From the NCBI GenBank assembly GCA_020041925.1, contig CP083409.1: a DNA stretch of 64,000 nt. One strand, written 5' to 3'. Numbering within the stretch: position 1 is the stretch's first letter; each line of letters opens with the position of its first letter. Of the stretch, positions 27,251 through 36,165 are shown in pieces. The notes beneath the pieces are model-generated. The model saw nothing but the letters and a program-made list of their open reading frames with translations, was not told where the DNA came from and did not search any database. The position numbers were made by a program, and so were the translations under genes. The DNA is from Faucicola osloensis_D. Lineage in GTDB: Bacteria; Pseudomonadota; Gammaproteobacteria; Pseudomonadales; Moraxellaceae.

Positions 27251-30200
27251 CTATGCCAAATAAGCTTCCACCGCCGCCATATCCACACTGACCAGCTTGG
27301 ACACCCCCGCCGTTGGCATGGTCACACCTTTGAGCTCATCGGCAATTTGCATGGCAAGTTTGTTATGACTGATAAAAACAAACTGCACGTCTTGGGCAAG
27401 CTGCTCAATTAAGCGGGTAAAGCGCGCGACATTGGCATCATCAAGCGGCGCATCGACTTCATCGAGCACACAAAATGGCGCGGGCTGCTGTTTAAAAATA
27501 GCAAAGATTAAACTTAACGCCGTTAAGGTCTTCTCACCGCCCGATAACAGGGCTAGCCGGCTGTTCTTTTTGCCTTTCGGCTGTGCCATAAGCTCTAGCC
27601 CTGACTGCCAGCCTTTGCCGCTGCTATCTTTGACATTGGTATGGTCTGATAATACCAGCTGCGCTTGCCCGCCGCCAAATACTTGGGTGAATAGCTTGTT
27701 AAGCTCGATATTAACTTGGGTCAACATATCCATAAAAAGCTGTTTGGTCTGACTGTCAATCTGCTGGATAGCAAGTTGTAATTTTTCAATGCTTGAGGTC
27801 AAATCCGTGATTTGCTCAGCAAGGGGCGCCAAGCGGCTGTTCACTTCACTGAGCTCGGCTACCGCGGCATGATTGACTGCCCCAAGATTAAGCACTTGTG
27901 ATGCTAACTCATCGAGTTGTCGTTGTAGTTGCTCGCGTTTGCTGCTACCCAGTAAATCAATGTTGTCAGTTTTTGGCACGGCAATTTTGCGACTAGTCAA
28001 TTGCTCACCAATCAATGCCACGTTTTGTTTTGCTAGTGCCAATGCCGTGTCGGTGGTGTGATATTGCTGTTGTAGTTGGCTTAACTGCTGCTGAGACTCT
28101 TGCACACTCAGATGCATTTGATGCACCTCGGTTTCCATGGTTTTCAAGGTGATTGTCAATTGCGTAACGCTGTCATTAGCGGTTTGCAGTTGCGTCGAGT
28201 CCATCGTGAGTTGTTGTTGTAGCTGTGGCAAGCGTGCCTGCTGCTCGCTAATTTTATGACTCAGCAGCTGCTGCTCACTGGTGAATCTTGCTTGGTCTTG
28301 GCAAGCTTTGGCAAGTTGCTGCTCACTTGCGGTGATTTGCAATTGTCCGGTTGCCAGTGTTTGGGTGATGCGATTTTGTTGTTGTTCTAGCTCGCGCTGT
28401 TGACTGGCAAACTGGTTTAAGCGTTCATCGAGTGACTGGCGTTCGCTGATTTGCTGCTGTAATTGCGGTTGTAAATGCGAAAGCGTATTGCTTAGCTCAT
28501 AACTCCGCTGTTGCTCTTGCTGCAATTTGTCCGCAAAACCTAGCCTCTCTTCCTGTAGCCGTTTGCTGTCGATATCGAGGCGTTTTTTATCTTGCGTAAG
28601 TTTATCGAGTGCAGATTGATAGCGATACTGTTGTTGTAGTTTTTGTTGCTGGAATTGCTGTTGTTGCTGAGTTAGGCTTAGCAGTTGATTACGCGCGGTT
28701 CGGTCTTGTGCTTGCCATTCTTGCAGACTAACTCTCGCTTGTTGCAAGCGATCGGCTAGACGCTGCAGTTGCGGTTGTTGCTGCGCTAAGTGTTCATCGA
28801 GCTCTTCAATACGGGCTTCATTCATCAACTGCTGGCTAAAACTGATAACCTGCTGACCCTCAGCTTGCAACAAATGGCTTAGGTTAATCAGCAGCTGCTG
28901 ATTACAGAGTATCAGTTGTTGCGCTGATGTCTGCACCAGCAACCAATCGCCCGTTGGTAAGTTATCGAGCAGCCCTTTATCCTGCACATCTGCCCAGTCA
29001 AGTGGCGTCGCACTGATCCAAACCTGCTGAAAAATAGCCAGATTGGGCGCCGCAATCAAAGCAGACAGTGGCAAACAACCTTCTATTAGATGGCTGTTCG
29101 CTGTGTGATTATTCAATGGGCTAGGTAAAGTGGATTGATTATCAATAAACAGCGCATGGTCATGGATGATTTGGGCAAAATCTTGGTCAGCAGCAATCGA
29201 CCATTTGGCAAATACCGTAACTAGGGTATCAAAAACATTGGCATACCGCTTACCTGTTTCGGTCAATTGCAGTTGACTGATAAGTTTTGGCAAACTGCTA
29301 TTATTTTCTTGATTGGGTGACTGACGGATAACTTGGTCAAGGGCAGACTGCCGCTGTGCTAGAAAATTTTGGAGTGTCGCTTGCTCGGTTTGCCACGCTT
29401 GGTACTGCTGCTCAGCTTGGCGATGCTGACGGGTTAAGCTGTCAACTTCATCGGCTTGGTCAGCGATAGACTCTTGACGGGCAATGATATTGGCTTCAAG
29501 ACGTTCAATCTCATCACTGAGTCTCGTCATTTGCGTGTCTAGTTCGTTATTCTCAAACGCTGCAAATTGCTGATCAAATGTGGCGTTAGCAGTCTGCCAT
29601 GCCAATACGGCTTTGTCATGTTCACTTTGGCGTTGTTGTTGGCGCTGTTGTTGGCTGGCATGGTGTTTGAGTGCATTTTCACTGACGGCAAGATTTTTTT
29701 CTACGTCTTGCTTTTGCTTATTTAACGCCACTAAATTTTTCGCAATTTGCTCACGCTGCTGTTTGCAATCATCTTGTTCATCACGCAATTGGCGCAACTG
29801 TGCGGTGAGCTGTTCAAGCTGGTCGGGTAAGCCTTCAATACGCATTTGTGCTTGCTGTTTTTGTGCTTGCAACGCTTGTTGATACGCTGCAAAACGCCCC
29901 AGCTCAACATTGAGCACATTCAGGCGTTGTTGGTCATTGGCTAGGGCTTGTTCAGCTTGTTTCAGTAGACTTTGGGTTTCATGCTGCTGCTGCCAATAAT
30001 CCTTAGCAAGATTTTGCTTGGTTTGTAGAGTCTGCTGTTGCTCAGTAAGAGCCTGCTGGGCAAGTTGCTGCTGCTCGATTAATCCTTCAATAAATACTTG
30101 CTGAGCATCCACCCGCTCACGCATCGCTTGAAAATCTGCCGCGAGGGTTTGCTGTTTTTGCCACGCCTGCCCATAGTCATCGATAAGTAGCTGTTCACTG

Positions 30201-30898
30201 ATCGCTTGCTGCGCTTGTTGCCATTGCTGGGCTTGTTGTGCCGTTTTGGCTTGTTTTTCTAGGCGTTTTTGTTGGCTGGTCAGCTCGCTGACCATATCAT
30301 GCAGCCGCGCTAAATTATCGCTTGCGGTATCGAGCTGTTTTTGGGTATCATCACGCCGGCTTTGGTAGCGCGACACGCCCGACGCCTCTTCGATAAACTC
30401 TCGTAGCTGCAACGCATTGGCATCAATGATGCGCCCTATCATACCTTGCTCAATCACCGCATACGAGCGCGCGCCAAGACCTGTGCCCAAAAAAATATCG
30501 ACCACATCACGGCGACGTACTTTGGTGCCATTGATAAAGTAATCGGATTTACCTTCTTTATTGATTTGCCGACGTACCGATAATTCTTGATAGAGATTGA
30601 GCGCGTGGTGGATGCCGCTGCTACCATCTTCGCCGCGGGTATGTTCAAACACCAATTCTACGCTTGCCAAGCTTTTGGCGGACTTGTCTTGTGTGCCTGC
30701 AAAGATAACATCACTCATCGCGCCGCCGCGAAGCTGCTTGGCGGAGGATTCACCGAGCACCCAGCGAATGGCATCAATCACATTGGATTTGCCGCAGCCG
30801 TTGGGTCCGACAATCGCGGTGATGGTTTTGGGGAAATGAAACGTTGTAGGGTTGGCAAAGGATTTAAAGCCTGCCAGTTTGAGCTGTTTTAACCGCAT
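27251..30898 (-). CDS. smc: chromosome partition protein Smc
   Basis: Condensin-like ATPase that organises the chromosome. The 1215-residue protein has an N-terminal head with FKSFANPTTF and Walker A GPNGCGKSN (32-40), two long Gln-rich coiled coils at about 170-500 and 690-1010, a middle hinge region at about 520-680, and a C-terminal head with LSGGEKTLTALSL and FCVLDEVDAPLDD. The hinge lacks the clear Gly-rich motifs of canonical Smc hinges and looks divergent. Gln-rich coiled coils are unusually prominent. It heads the smc-zipA-ligA cluster, 159 bases before zipA. Confidence 0.95.
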   Translation of the reverse strand: MRLKQLKLAGFKSFANPTTFHFPKTITAIVGPNGCGKSNVIDAIRWVLGESSAKQLRGGAMSDVIFAGTQDKSAKSLASVELVFEHTRGEDGSSGIHHALNLYQELSVRRQINKEGKSDYFINGTKVRRRDVVDIFLGTGLGARSYAVIEQGMIGRIIDANALQLREFIEEASGVSRYQSRRDDTQKQLDTASDNLARLHDMVSELTSQQKRLEKQAKTAQQAQQWQQAQQAISEQLLIDDYGQAWQKQQTLAADFQAMRERVDAQQVFIEGLIEQQQLAQQALTEQQQTLQTKQNLAKDYWQQQHETQSLLKQAEQALANDQQRLNVLNVELGRFAAYQQALQAQKQQAQMRIEGLPDQLEQLTAQLRQLRDEQDDCKQQREQIAKNLVALNKQKQDVEKNLAVSENALKHHASQQQRQQQRQSEHDKAVLAWQTANATFDQQFAAFENNELDTQMTRLSDEIERLEANIIARQESIADQADEVDSLTRQHRQAEQQYQAWQTEQATLQNFLAQRQSALDQVIRQSPNQENNSSLPKLISQLQLTETGKRYANVFDTLVTVFAKWSIAADQDFAQIIHDHALFIDNQSTLPSPLNNHTANSHLIEGCLPLSALIAAPNLAIFQQVWISATPLDWADVQDKGLLDNLPTGDWLLVQTSAQQLILCNQQLLINLSHLLQAEGQQVISFSQQLMNEARIEELDEHLAQQQPQLQRLADRLQQARVSLQEWQAQDRTARNQLLSLTQQQQQFQQQKLQQQYRYQSALDKLTQDKKRLDIDSKRLQEERLGFADKLQQEQQRSYELSNTLSHLQPQLQQQISERQSLDERLNQFASQQRELEQQQNRITQTLATGQLQITASEQQLAKACQDQARFTSEQQLLSHKISEQQARLPQLQQQLTMDSTQLQTANDSVTQLTITLKTMETEVHQMHLSVQESQQQLSQLQQQYHTTDTALALAKQNVALIGEQLTSRKIAVPKTDNIDLLGSSKREQLQRQLDELASQVLNLGAVNHAAVAELSEVNSRLAPLAEQITDLTSSIEKLQLAIQQIDSQTKQLFMDMLTQVNIELNKLFTQVFGGGQAQLVLSDHTNVKDSSGKGWQSGLELMAQPKGKKNSRLALLSGGEKTLTALSLIFAIFKQQPAPFCVLDEVDAPLDDANVARFTRLIEQLAQDVQFVFISHNKLAMQIADELKGVTMPTAGVSKLVSVDMAAVEAYLA

Positions 30899-31055
30899 GT
30901 TGCTAGAGTGTAGGTATCAAAAAAAGGCGCTTATTTTAGCAAAATTTTAGCGATTATTCATTAAATCTATGCTGACTTGATCTATACTGACTTGGTACAC
31001 ACAAATCAGGCTAAACCTGCTAAAGCCTTAAGTTGATAAATCTGCCATAGCATAA

Positions 31056-31083
31056 AAAACCGCTAAGTGGATTAGCGGTTTTA
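31056..31083. terminator. rho-independent terminator after the small lipoprotein gene
   Basis: Perfect arms AAAACCGCTAA and TTAGCGGTTTT with a short loop lie just past the stop at 31106 on the minus strand. Confidence 0.85.
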
Positions 31084-31105
31084 TCAATTAGGCTATTGGT
31101 TAATA

Positions 31106-31282
31106 TTATTTTGCCGGTGACGCAGTAGCAGTCGCTGTATTTGCCGTTGCAGTTGCTGTATTGGCAGGTACAGAAGCGGTTGTGGTGGTCGTTGTCGTGG
31201 TGGTTTCAGTCTTGGCTTCTTCTTTTTTACCACAGCCCACAAGGCTGATGACCGTCACTAATGCGATTAATAATTTATTCAT
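31106..31282 (-). CDS. small low-complexity lipoprotein, 58 residues
   Basis: The ATG at 31282 follows GGAGA at good distance. The signal peptide ends in lipobox SLVGC (Cys about 17), followed by GKKEEAK, a run of nine Thr, and then a repeated Ala/Thr/Asn segment (TATANTATATA type). The mature part is only about 42 residues with no fold apparent. It resembles short bacterial lipoproteins of unknown function. The Thr run and the duplicated Ala-Thr unit suggest growth by slippage. It is divergent from hemF. Confidence 0.75.
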   Translation of the reverse strand: MNKLLIALVTVISLVGCGKKEEAKTETTTTTTTTTASVPANTATATANTATATASPAK

Positions 31283-31588
31283 AGTTTTCTCCAAAAACGG
31301 TTAATGTAATCATCCATCTGATAACCCTATCATTAAATAAATTTATTACACCTTTAACAAATATTTATCAATGAAGTTATCTAGACGTCATAGCATTTTA
31401 TGAGTTTTCTGACCGTTTGGATAGCGGCTGTGACGATTTTTTTAAGGGTTTTATGTAAATATTTATGCGTATCATCAGTCAATACGCCCAATACACTAAA
31501 TTTTACCCACGCGATTATGTGTTACAATAATCATTAAAAATTAACCACTAAAATTTAATCGCTAAAAATTTTTAAAAGAACTATTGCT
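31283..31588. other. divergent intergenic region, 306 bases
   Basis: It separates the small lipoprotein gene and hemF and must hold both promoters. A TACAAT element at 31523-31528 could be the hemF -10 site, but its -35 partner (TTTACC, 15 bases upstream) is poor. No gene is supported. Confidence 0.45.
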
Positions 31589-32590
31589 ATGTCTATGCTG
31601 CTCTCCTCACCCAATATTCAAGCCGTTCGCGCTTATTTACTTGATTTACAAGACCGTATTTGCCAAGCGCTAGAACACCAAGAAGCCACTGGCGGGTTTA
31701 ATCTATATGCTGAAGGTGCTAGCAATGCCAAATTTGTCGCTGATGTTTGGGAGAGACCCACTGAGCAAGGCACCCATCAAAATTTGGGCGGTGGTCGATC
31801 CAATGTACTTCAAGGCGGCAAAGTGATCGAAAAAGGCGGGGTGATGTTTAGCCACATTGTTATCAACCATCTGCCAGCCACTGCCACCGCTCGCCACCCT
31901 GAACTTGCCGGTCGCCAAGCACAAGCACTCGGTGTCTCGCTGGTGATTCATCCGACCAATCCCAACGTGCCAACCAGTCATGCCAACGTGCGCATGTTTA
32001 TCGCAGAAAAAGAAGGCTACGAGCCGATTTGGTGGTTTGGTGGGGGCTTTGATTTGACGCCGTTTTATCCTGTGATGGAAGACTGCGTGCATTGGCACCA
32101 AGTGTGTCATGATTTGTGCGCGCCGTTTGGGGCAGACGTTTATCCCAAGTTTAAGACGTGGTGCGATGAGTATTTTTATTTAAAGCATCGTAACGAACAA
32201 CGCGGCATCGGCGGCTTGTTTTATGATGATTTGAACACGCTTAGCATGGGTTGGGATTTTGATAAGTGCTTTGCGTTTATGCAGGCGGTAGGCGACGGCT
32301 ATCTTGAAGGTATTATCCCGATTTTTGAGAAACGCAAACACACGCGCTATAGCGAGCCGCAGCGTAATTTTCAGTTGTACCGTCGCGGTCGCTATGTCGA
32401 ATACAATCTGGTGTATGACCGCGGCACCTTGTTTGGCTTGCAATCAAACGGGCGCATTGAGTCAATTTTGGTCAGTCTGCCACCGCTCACCGGCTGGGAA
32501 TATCGTTATGAGCCTCTCGCAGGAACGCCTGAATTTGAACTCACGGATTTTTATCTAAAACCCAGAGATTGGCTGAACCTCAAGGCTTAA
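31589..32590 (+). CDS. hemF: oxygen-dependent coproporphyrinogen III oxidase
   Basis: Converts coproporphyrinogen III to protoporphyrinogen IX in heme biosynthesis, using oxygen. The 333-residue protein has family segments GGGRSNVLQGG near 67-77, HPTNPNVPTSHANVRMF starting near 125, WWFGGGFDLTPFYP near 150-163, and YVEYNLVYDRGTLFGLQ-NGR near 270-290. The length is normal for HemF. Heme supply would serve the cbb3 oxidase, though the genes are 17 kb apart. A 16-base tandem duplication covers the stop codon region. Confidence 0.95.
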   Translation: MSMLLSSPNIQAVRAYLLDLQDRICQALEHQEATGGFNLYAEGASNAKFVADVWERPTEQGTHQNLGGGRSNVLQGGKVIEKGGVMFSHIVINHLPATATARHPELAGRQAQALGVSLVIHPTNPNVPTSHANVRMFIAEKEGYEPIWWFGGGFDLTPFYPVMEDCVHWHQVCHDLCAPFGADVYPKFKTWCDEYFYLKHRNEQRGIGGLFYDDLNTLSMGWDFDKCFAFMQAVGDGYLEGIIPIFEKRKHTRYSEPQRNFQLYRRGRYVEYNLVYDRGTLFGLQSNGRIESILVSLPPLTGWEYRYEPLAGTPEFELTDFYLKPRDWLNLKA

Positions 32591-32617
32591 TAAGACAAAA
32601 TCTTAATAAAACACAAT
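32586..32617. repeat. 16-base tandem duplication over the hemF stop
   Basis: CTTAATAAGACAAAAT (32586-32601) adjoins CTTAATAAAACACAAT (32602-32617), with two mismatches. The first copy includes the hemF stop TAA. Confidence 0.85.
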
Positions 32618-32648
32618 AAAAAAGGGCAATCACAGTTGCCCTTTTTTT
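32617..32648. terminator. bidirectional rho-independent terminator between hemF and gloA
   Basis: Arms AAAGGGCAA (32621-32629) and TTGCCCTTT (32636-32644) are flanked by A and T runs, so the stem can serve both converging genes. Confidence 0.92.
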
Positions 32649-32657
32649 AATGGGCGA

Positions 32658-33152
32658 TTAACCCATTAAGTTTGGTTGTACGATTTCTATCCAGTAGCCA
32701 TCAGGATCCAAGATGAAGGCAATATCTTTCATCGCACCTTCTTCAGGGCGTTTTTTGAAGGTGACTTGATGTTGCTCAAACCAAGCAACCGCTTCTTGCA
32801 GATTTGGCACAGCAAAACAAATATGCCCAAATCCTTGTGGTTCGCTGTTGCCACTGTGATAGTGAAACTCTGCATCAGACTCAGTGCCATAATTATGGGT
32901 CAATTCTAGCACCCCTGGCTGACTAAAGGTAAATGCGGCTAAAGCGGCGGTATCGGTCGGCAAATTTGCCACCTGTTCATCGGTGAGCTTTGCCAAAAAA
33001 TATAAATCAAATTCTGCTTGTGGATAGCGTTTGGTTTGTAGTAGCGTCATGCCTAACACATCTTGATAGAAAGCCAAAGACACTTGCGGGTCTTTTACCC
33101 TAAGCATGGTGTGATTAAAGATAAACCCATTGGTAGCGGACAAGTTTGACAT
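32658..33152 (-). CDS. gloA: lactoylglutathione lyase (glyoxalase I)
   Basis: Detoxifies methylglyoxal by converting its glutathione hemithioacetal to S-lactoylglutathione. The 164-residue protein has the two paired half-domains of the VOC fold. Metal-ligand segments are visible: FNHTMLRVKDP (His 14), GVLELTHNYG (Glu), GFGHICFAV (His) and GYWIEIVQP (Glu). The insert typical of eukaryote-like GloA is present, making it longer than E. coli GloA. A glutathione reductase gene lies 8 kb away but is not in the same operon. Confidence 0.93.
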   Translation of the reverse strand: MSNLSATNGFIFNHTMLRVKDPQVSLAFYQDVLGMTLLQTKRYPQAEFDLYFLAKLTDEQVANLPTDTAALAAFTFSQPGVLELTHNYGTESDAEFHYHSGNSEPQGFGHICFAVPNLQEAVAWFEQHQVTFKKRPEEGAMKDIAFILDPDGYWIEIVQPNLMG

Positions 33153-33296
33153 AGTGATCCTTATTGTAATATGCCTCTAAAAGAAAAAATGTTAAAAGAA
33201 AGACGTTAACTAAAATTCATTAATAGCGACAGTTTGCCAAAAATTCAATACTTTTTAATTTTAATTAACTTTTGGGTAAAAATATAGCCCTCATTT

Positions 33297-33341
33297 CTCA
33301 TAACATAATGGCTCATAACATCATGGCTCATAACATTACGC
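33297..33341. repeat. 15-base unit repeated three times
   Basis: Units CTCATAACATAATGG, CTCATAACATCATGG and CTCATAACATTACGC lie end to end from 33297. The first two differ by one base and the third by a few. The array sits between gloA and the carbonic anhydrase gene. Confidence 0.88.
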
Positions 33342-33354
33342 TTAGGTAAGTTGC

Positions 33355-33403
33355 TCAATTCGCTATTTACTATTCACTATTCGCTATTCAATACTCGCTA
33401 CTC
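33355..33403 (-). repeat. seven tandem 7-base units starting at the carbonic anhydrase stop
   Basis: Reading the minus strand from 33403, seven GAATAGC-like heptamers follow each other: GAGTAGC, GAGTATT, GAATAGC, GAATAGT, GAATAGT, AAATAGC, GAATTGA. The stop TAG lies in the first unit. Because the unit is 7 bases long, TAG or TGA occurs in all three frames. Confidence 0.9.
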
Positions 33404-34039
33404 AATAAATGTCACTTTACCGGTGTCCAAATCATACACCGCCCCAACAATAATTAAGCTACCATTATTAACCGCATCTTCAAGAATACGAGAGCCGTGT
33501 TTTAGCTGGGTGACTGACATACGCACGTTGGCTTTAATCCCGCTATTAATCAACTCTTGCTCGTCAATGTCTTGTCCATTGGCGGTATAAATTTCATGCA
33601 AGTTGTAAACACTGGGACGAATCCGGTCAACAATCGAACGTAAATTGGGCGAAAACTGCTGATCAGGATTGATTAGTGTCTCCACACAAGCCGTCACCGC
33701 GCCGCAATGGGAATGACCCAACACCACGACTAACTTGGTACCGAATTTTTCAGCGGCAAACTCAACCGAGCCAATCTGAGAGGGCGCGACTACGTTACCT
33801 GCTACACGAATGACGAATAAATCACCCAACCCTTGATCAAAGACAATCTCAGCCGGCACGCGCGCATCAGAACACCCCAAAATAATCGCAAACGGTTCAT
33901 GCACATGGGTGAGCGCATTAGACGCTAGCAAGGTTGATTGGGGGTTTTGCACATTCTCTACGAATCGTGCGTTGCCTTGTTTGAGCATCTCGAGCGCTTG
34001 CTCGGCAGTTTCGGGACGCGGTAAGTGACTGTTTGACAT
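33398..34039 (-). CDS. beta-class carbonic anhydrase
   Basis: Zinc enzyme interconverting carbon dioxide and bicarbonate. From the ATG at 34039 (GGAGA 8 bases upstream) the product is 213 residues. Zinc and catalytic residues are visible: CSDAR (C56, D58, R60) and GHSHCGAV (H111, C112). The Asp-Arg pair is the beta-class dyad. No signal peptide is seen, so it is cytoplasmic. The stop codon is the first of an array of 7-base repeats. Confidence 0.93.
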   Translation of the reverse strand: MSNSHLPRPETAEQALEMLKQGNARFVENVQNPQSTLLASNALTHVHEPFAIILGCSDARVPAEIVFDQGLGDLFVIRVAGNVVAPSQIGSVEFAAEKFGTKLVVVLGHSHCGAVTACVETLINPDQQFSPNLRSIVDRIRPSVYNLHEIYTANGQDIDEQELINSGIKANVRMSVTQLKHGSRILEDAVNNGSLIIVGAVYDLDTGKVTFIE

Positions 34040-34161
34040 TTGGTTTTCTCCTTTCACTCAGATACAATAACGAACTGTATGATGATATACAACGCGATAT
34101 TTTTTATCATTTTAACTTTTTTAAAACATCAAGATGACTTTCTAAAATAACTTCCTAGCTA

Positions 34162-35781
34162 CTATAATACCTCATCGCCTGCCACAGCAATATGCCCATC
34201 GGCTATTTGGTTCATAAATTGCGCATAATCTTGGGCATTGCGAGCCGCAGTTTGCTCGGCATACCCTTGCATGACAGCGATGATTTCACTACCATTGCCC
34301 AGATAGCCCATAAGCGTATCGGCATTGCCTGCTTTGGTATGCGCATGCGCCAAGGCATGGCCACAGCTTTCAATATATTCGTAAAAATGGGCAGCCGCCA
34401 TGCTCTCAAGAGACGCGGAATACTTCATGTCCCGCAGCTGCCTGACATAAAAATCCATCTCAAAGTTATCGAGCGATGCATAGCCCAAGAAAATATCACT
34501 CGATGCCTGCATCAATTGTTGCCCCTCAACCACGCGCTTGCCTTGATGACTAAATTGTTTTGCCAATAAGGGTGTCAAGATAGACGCTTTGGCTTGCTTC
34601 ATTTGCAATAGCAGCGGCTCATGGTCGGCATCTTGGAATAATGCCACCGCACACACGGTACCGACACTCCCCACCCCAACTACTTTGAGCGCCACATCGG
34701 TAAAATCATAGCGGTCAAACAACACCTGTCTATCTGACTTTAGGGTATCTCGATAAGCGTCAAAAAAAGCCTCGGTACGGCTAAAAAAAGGCTGTCCTCG
34801 GCGTGGTGGTCGCTGCAACTCACCATCCGTTTTAAACGCGCGTAATCCTGTGACAGTATCACGCTCAGTCAATTTTGGCAGCATTTTTACCGCATCATTT
34901 TTTTTGGCTTTTTCAAAATCGGCGTGACGGCGTTTACGAACAGTCATGTCTTCGGTATTTGCCAATATTTTATGGGTGTCGATTTTTTCATACCACACTT
35001 GTAGCGGTGACAAGCTGCAATGCGCTTCTAATCCATCAAGGTAACTGGTCAGCAGTTTTTCGATGGCCTTATAGCCCACCGATTCTACATACTTAAAACT
35101 TTGACTGGCGATTAAAATACTGGCAACCAGTCGCTGCAAATCCCATTCAAATGGTGCAACGATGGTTTCATCAAAATCATTAATGCCAAATAATAAATTG
35201 CGCTCAGGACTGGCATAACCACCAAAATTACTGACATGACAATCGCCGCAAATCTGCTGAAATAAGCCAGAATGTTGCCCCTGCCATGCTTGGTCAAACA
35301 GCATCAAAGCGGGCATCCCGCGAAAAAAAGTAAACGGCGATACACTCATGCGCTTGGCTCGTATGGGTAATAACGCTGCCAACCGACCTTGATTGGACCA
35401 ATGATAAAGACTGAGCGCGTCGATGGCAGTCGGACGTTGGCTGATGGCAGCCAAGGTTTTTAATGGGTACGTCTTACGCTGCTGTTTGCCAAGCGCAATA
35501 CTATCTGCTTGGGTTAGTAGCTTGCCTTGGTAGCGATGGCGCGTCAAATCCACACACTGAGCATGCTGTAAGGATTTGGGTAAAGCAATAGCGATGGGCA
35601 GCGCGGCTGTTGTGTCCGTTGTTGTTTTTTTGATGGCTGTTTCTTTAGCGGCTGGTTTTTTTGCGGGTATTTTTTTAGCCGTGGTTTGAGAAGCCGTATT
35701 GTTTGCACCTGTTTGACTGGTTGTTGTTTGGGCATTTGTTGTTTGAGTGGTTGGGTTTTGAGGCTTTTTTCTGCTAGGCAT
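34162..35781 (-). CDS. DUF2252 family protein with basic low-complexity N-terminus
   Basis: The 539-residue protein has a Lys/Ala/Thr-rich tail over the first 62 residues, with PAKK-like repeats resembling histone H1 tails, then a DUF2252 domain. The domain shows GDCHVSNFGG followed by GINDFDET and FEWDLQRLVAS, a pattern like the HxxN and DFD motifs of the protein-kinase/aminoglycoside phosphotransferase fold. Biochemical function of DUF2252 is not established. A phosphotransfer role is inference from the motif. It is divergent from potA. Confidence 0.85.
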   Translation of the reverse strand: MPSRKKPQNPTTQTTNAQTTTSQTGANNTASQTTAKKIPAKKPAAKETAIKKTTTDTTAALPIAIALPKSLQHAQCVDLTRHRYQGKLLTQADSIALGKQQRKTYPLKTLAAISQRPTAIDALSLYHWSNQGRLAALLPIRAKRMSVSPFTFFRGMPALMLFDQAWQGQHSGLFQQICGDCHVSNFGGYASPERNLLFGINDFDETIVAPFEWDLQRLVASILIASQSFKYVESVGYKAIEKLLTSYLDGLEAHCSLSPLQVWYEKIDTHKILANTEDMTVRKRRHADFEKAKKNDAVKMLPKLTERDTVTGLRAFKTDGELQRPPRRGQPFFSRTEAFFDAYRDTLKSDRQVLFDRYDFTDVALKVVGVGSVGTVCAVALFQDADHEPLLLQMKQAKASILTPLLAKQFSHQGKRVVEGQQLMQASSDIFLGYASLDNFEMDFYVRQLRDMKYSASLESMAAAHFYEYIESCGHALAHAHTKAGNADTLMGYLGNGSEIIAVMQGYAEQTAARNAQDYAQFMNQIADGHIAVAGDEVL

Positions 35782-36165
35782 ATATTGTCTCTTAAATATT
35801 CAATAGGTAAATGTTCAATCGGTCACTGGCTAAATTATCATCACATAAAAGTCGTTCAAGCTTGCTATTTTAATGGCTTTGGTAAAAAGTTACGTTGCTT
35901 ATTTGTGCCAAATCAACCCCTTATTAGCCACTAAAATTAGCCTCTAATCAGCCAATAATCAGCCACTAAAATTTTATGAATAGCAGGTGAATTTTCAGTA
36001 ACATTTTTTAATTTTAGCCGTTATACTGAACGCAACTTTTAACTGTATTTTCACAGGTGAAACTATCGAAAAACTCTGTATTTATGTTGTCATGCTGATT
36101 GCTTGACCCGAGCATAAATATGCCATTTTAGCCCGCTATTTTAGCCTTGCCGTGAGATTGTGCCT
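35782..36165. other. divergent intergenic region, 384 bases
   Basis: It separates the DUF2252 gene and potA. It holds the repeat array at 35924-35971 and AT-rich DNA with possible promoters. No gene is supported. Confidence 0.5.
35924..35971. repeat. four degenerate tandem units of 11-13 bases
   Basis: Units TTAGCCACTAAAA, TTAGCCTCTAA, TCAGCCAATAA and TCAGCCACTAAAA follow each other without gaps. The outer two are nearly identical. Confidence 0.8.

Noticed and set aside
27238..27252. AGGTGA/TCACCT hairpin at the smc stop
   Set aside because: It has no T run, overlaps the stop codon and could be chance; not called a terminator.
33297..33403. CRISPR-like array
   Set aside because: The units are 7 or 15 bases with no spacers between them and no cas genes in the window.
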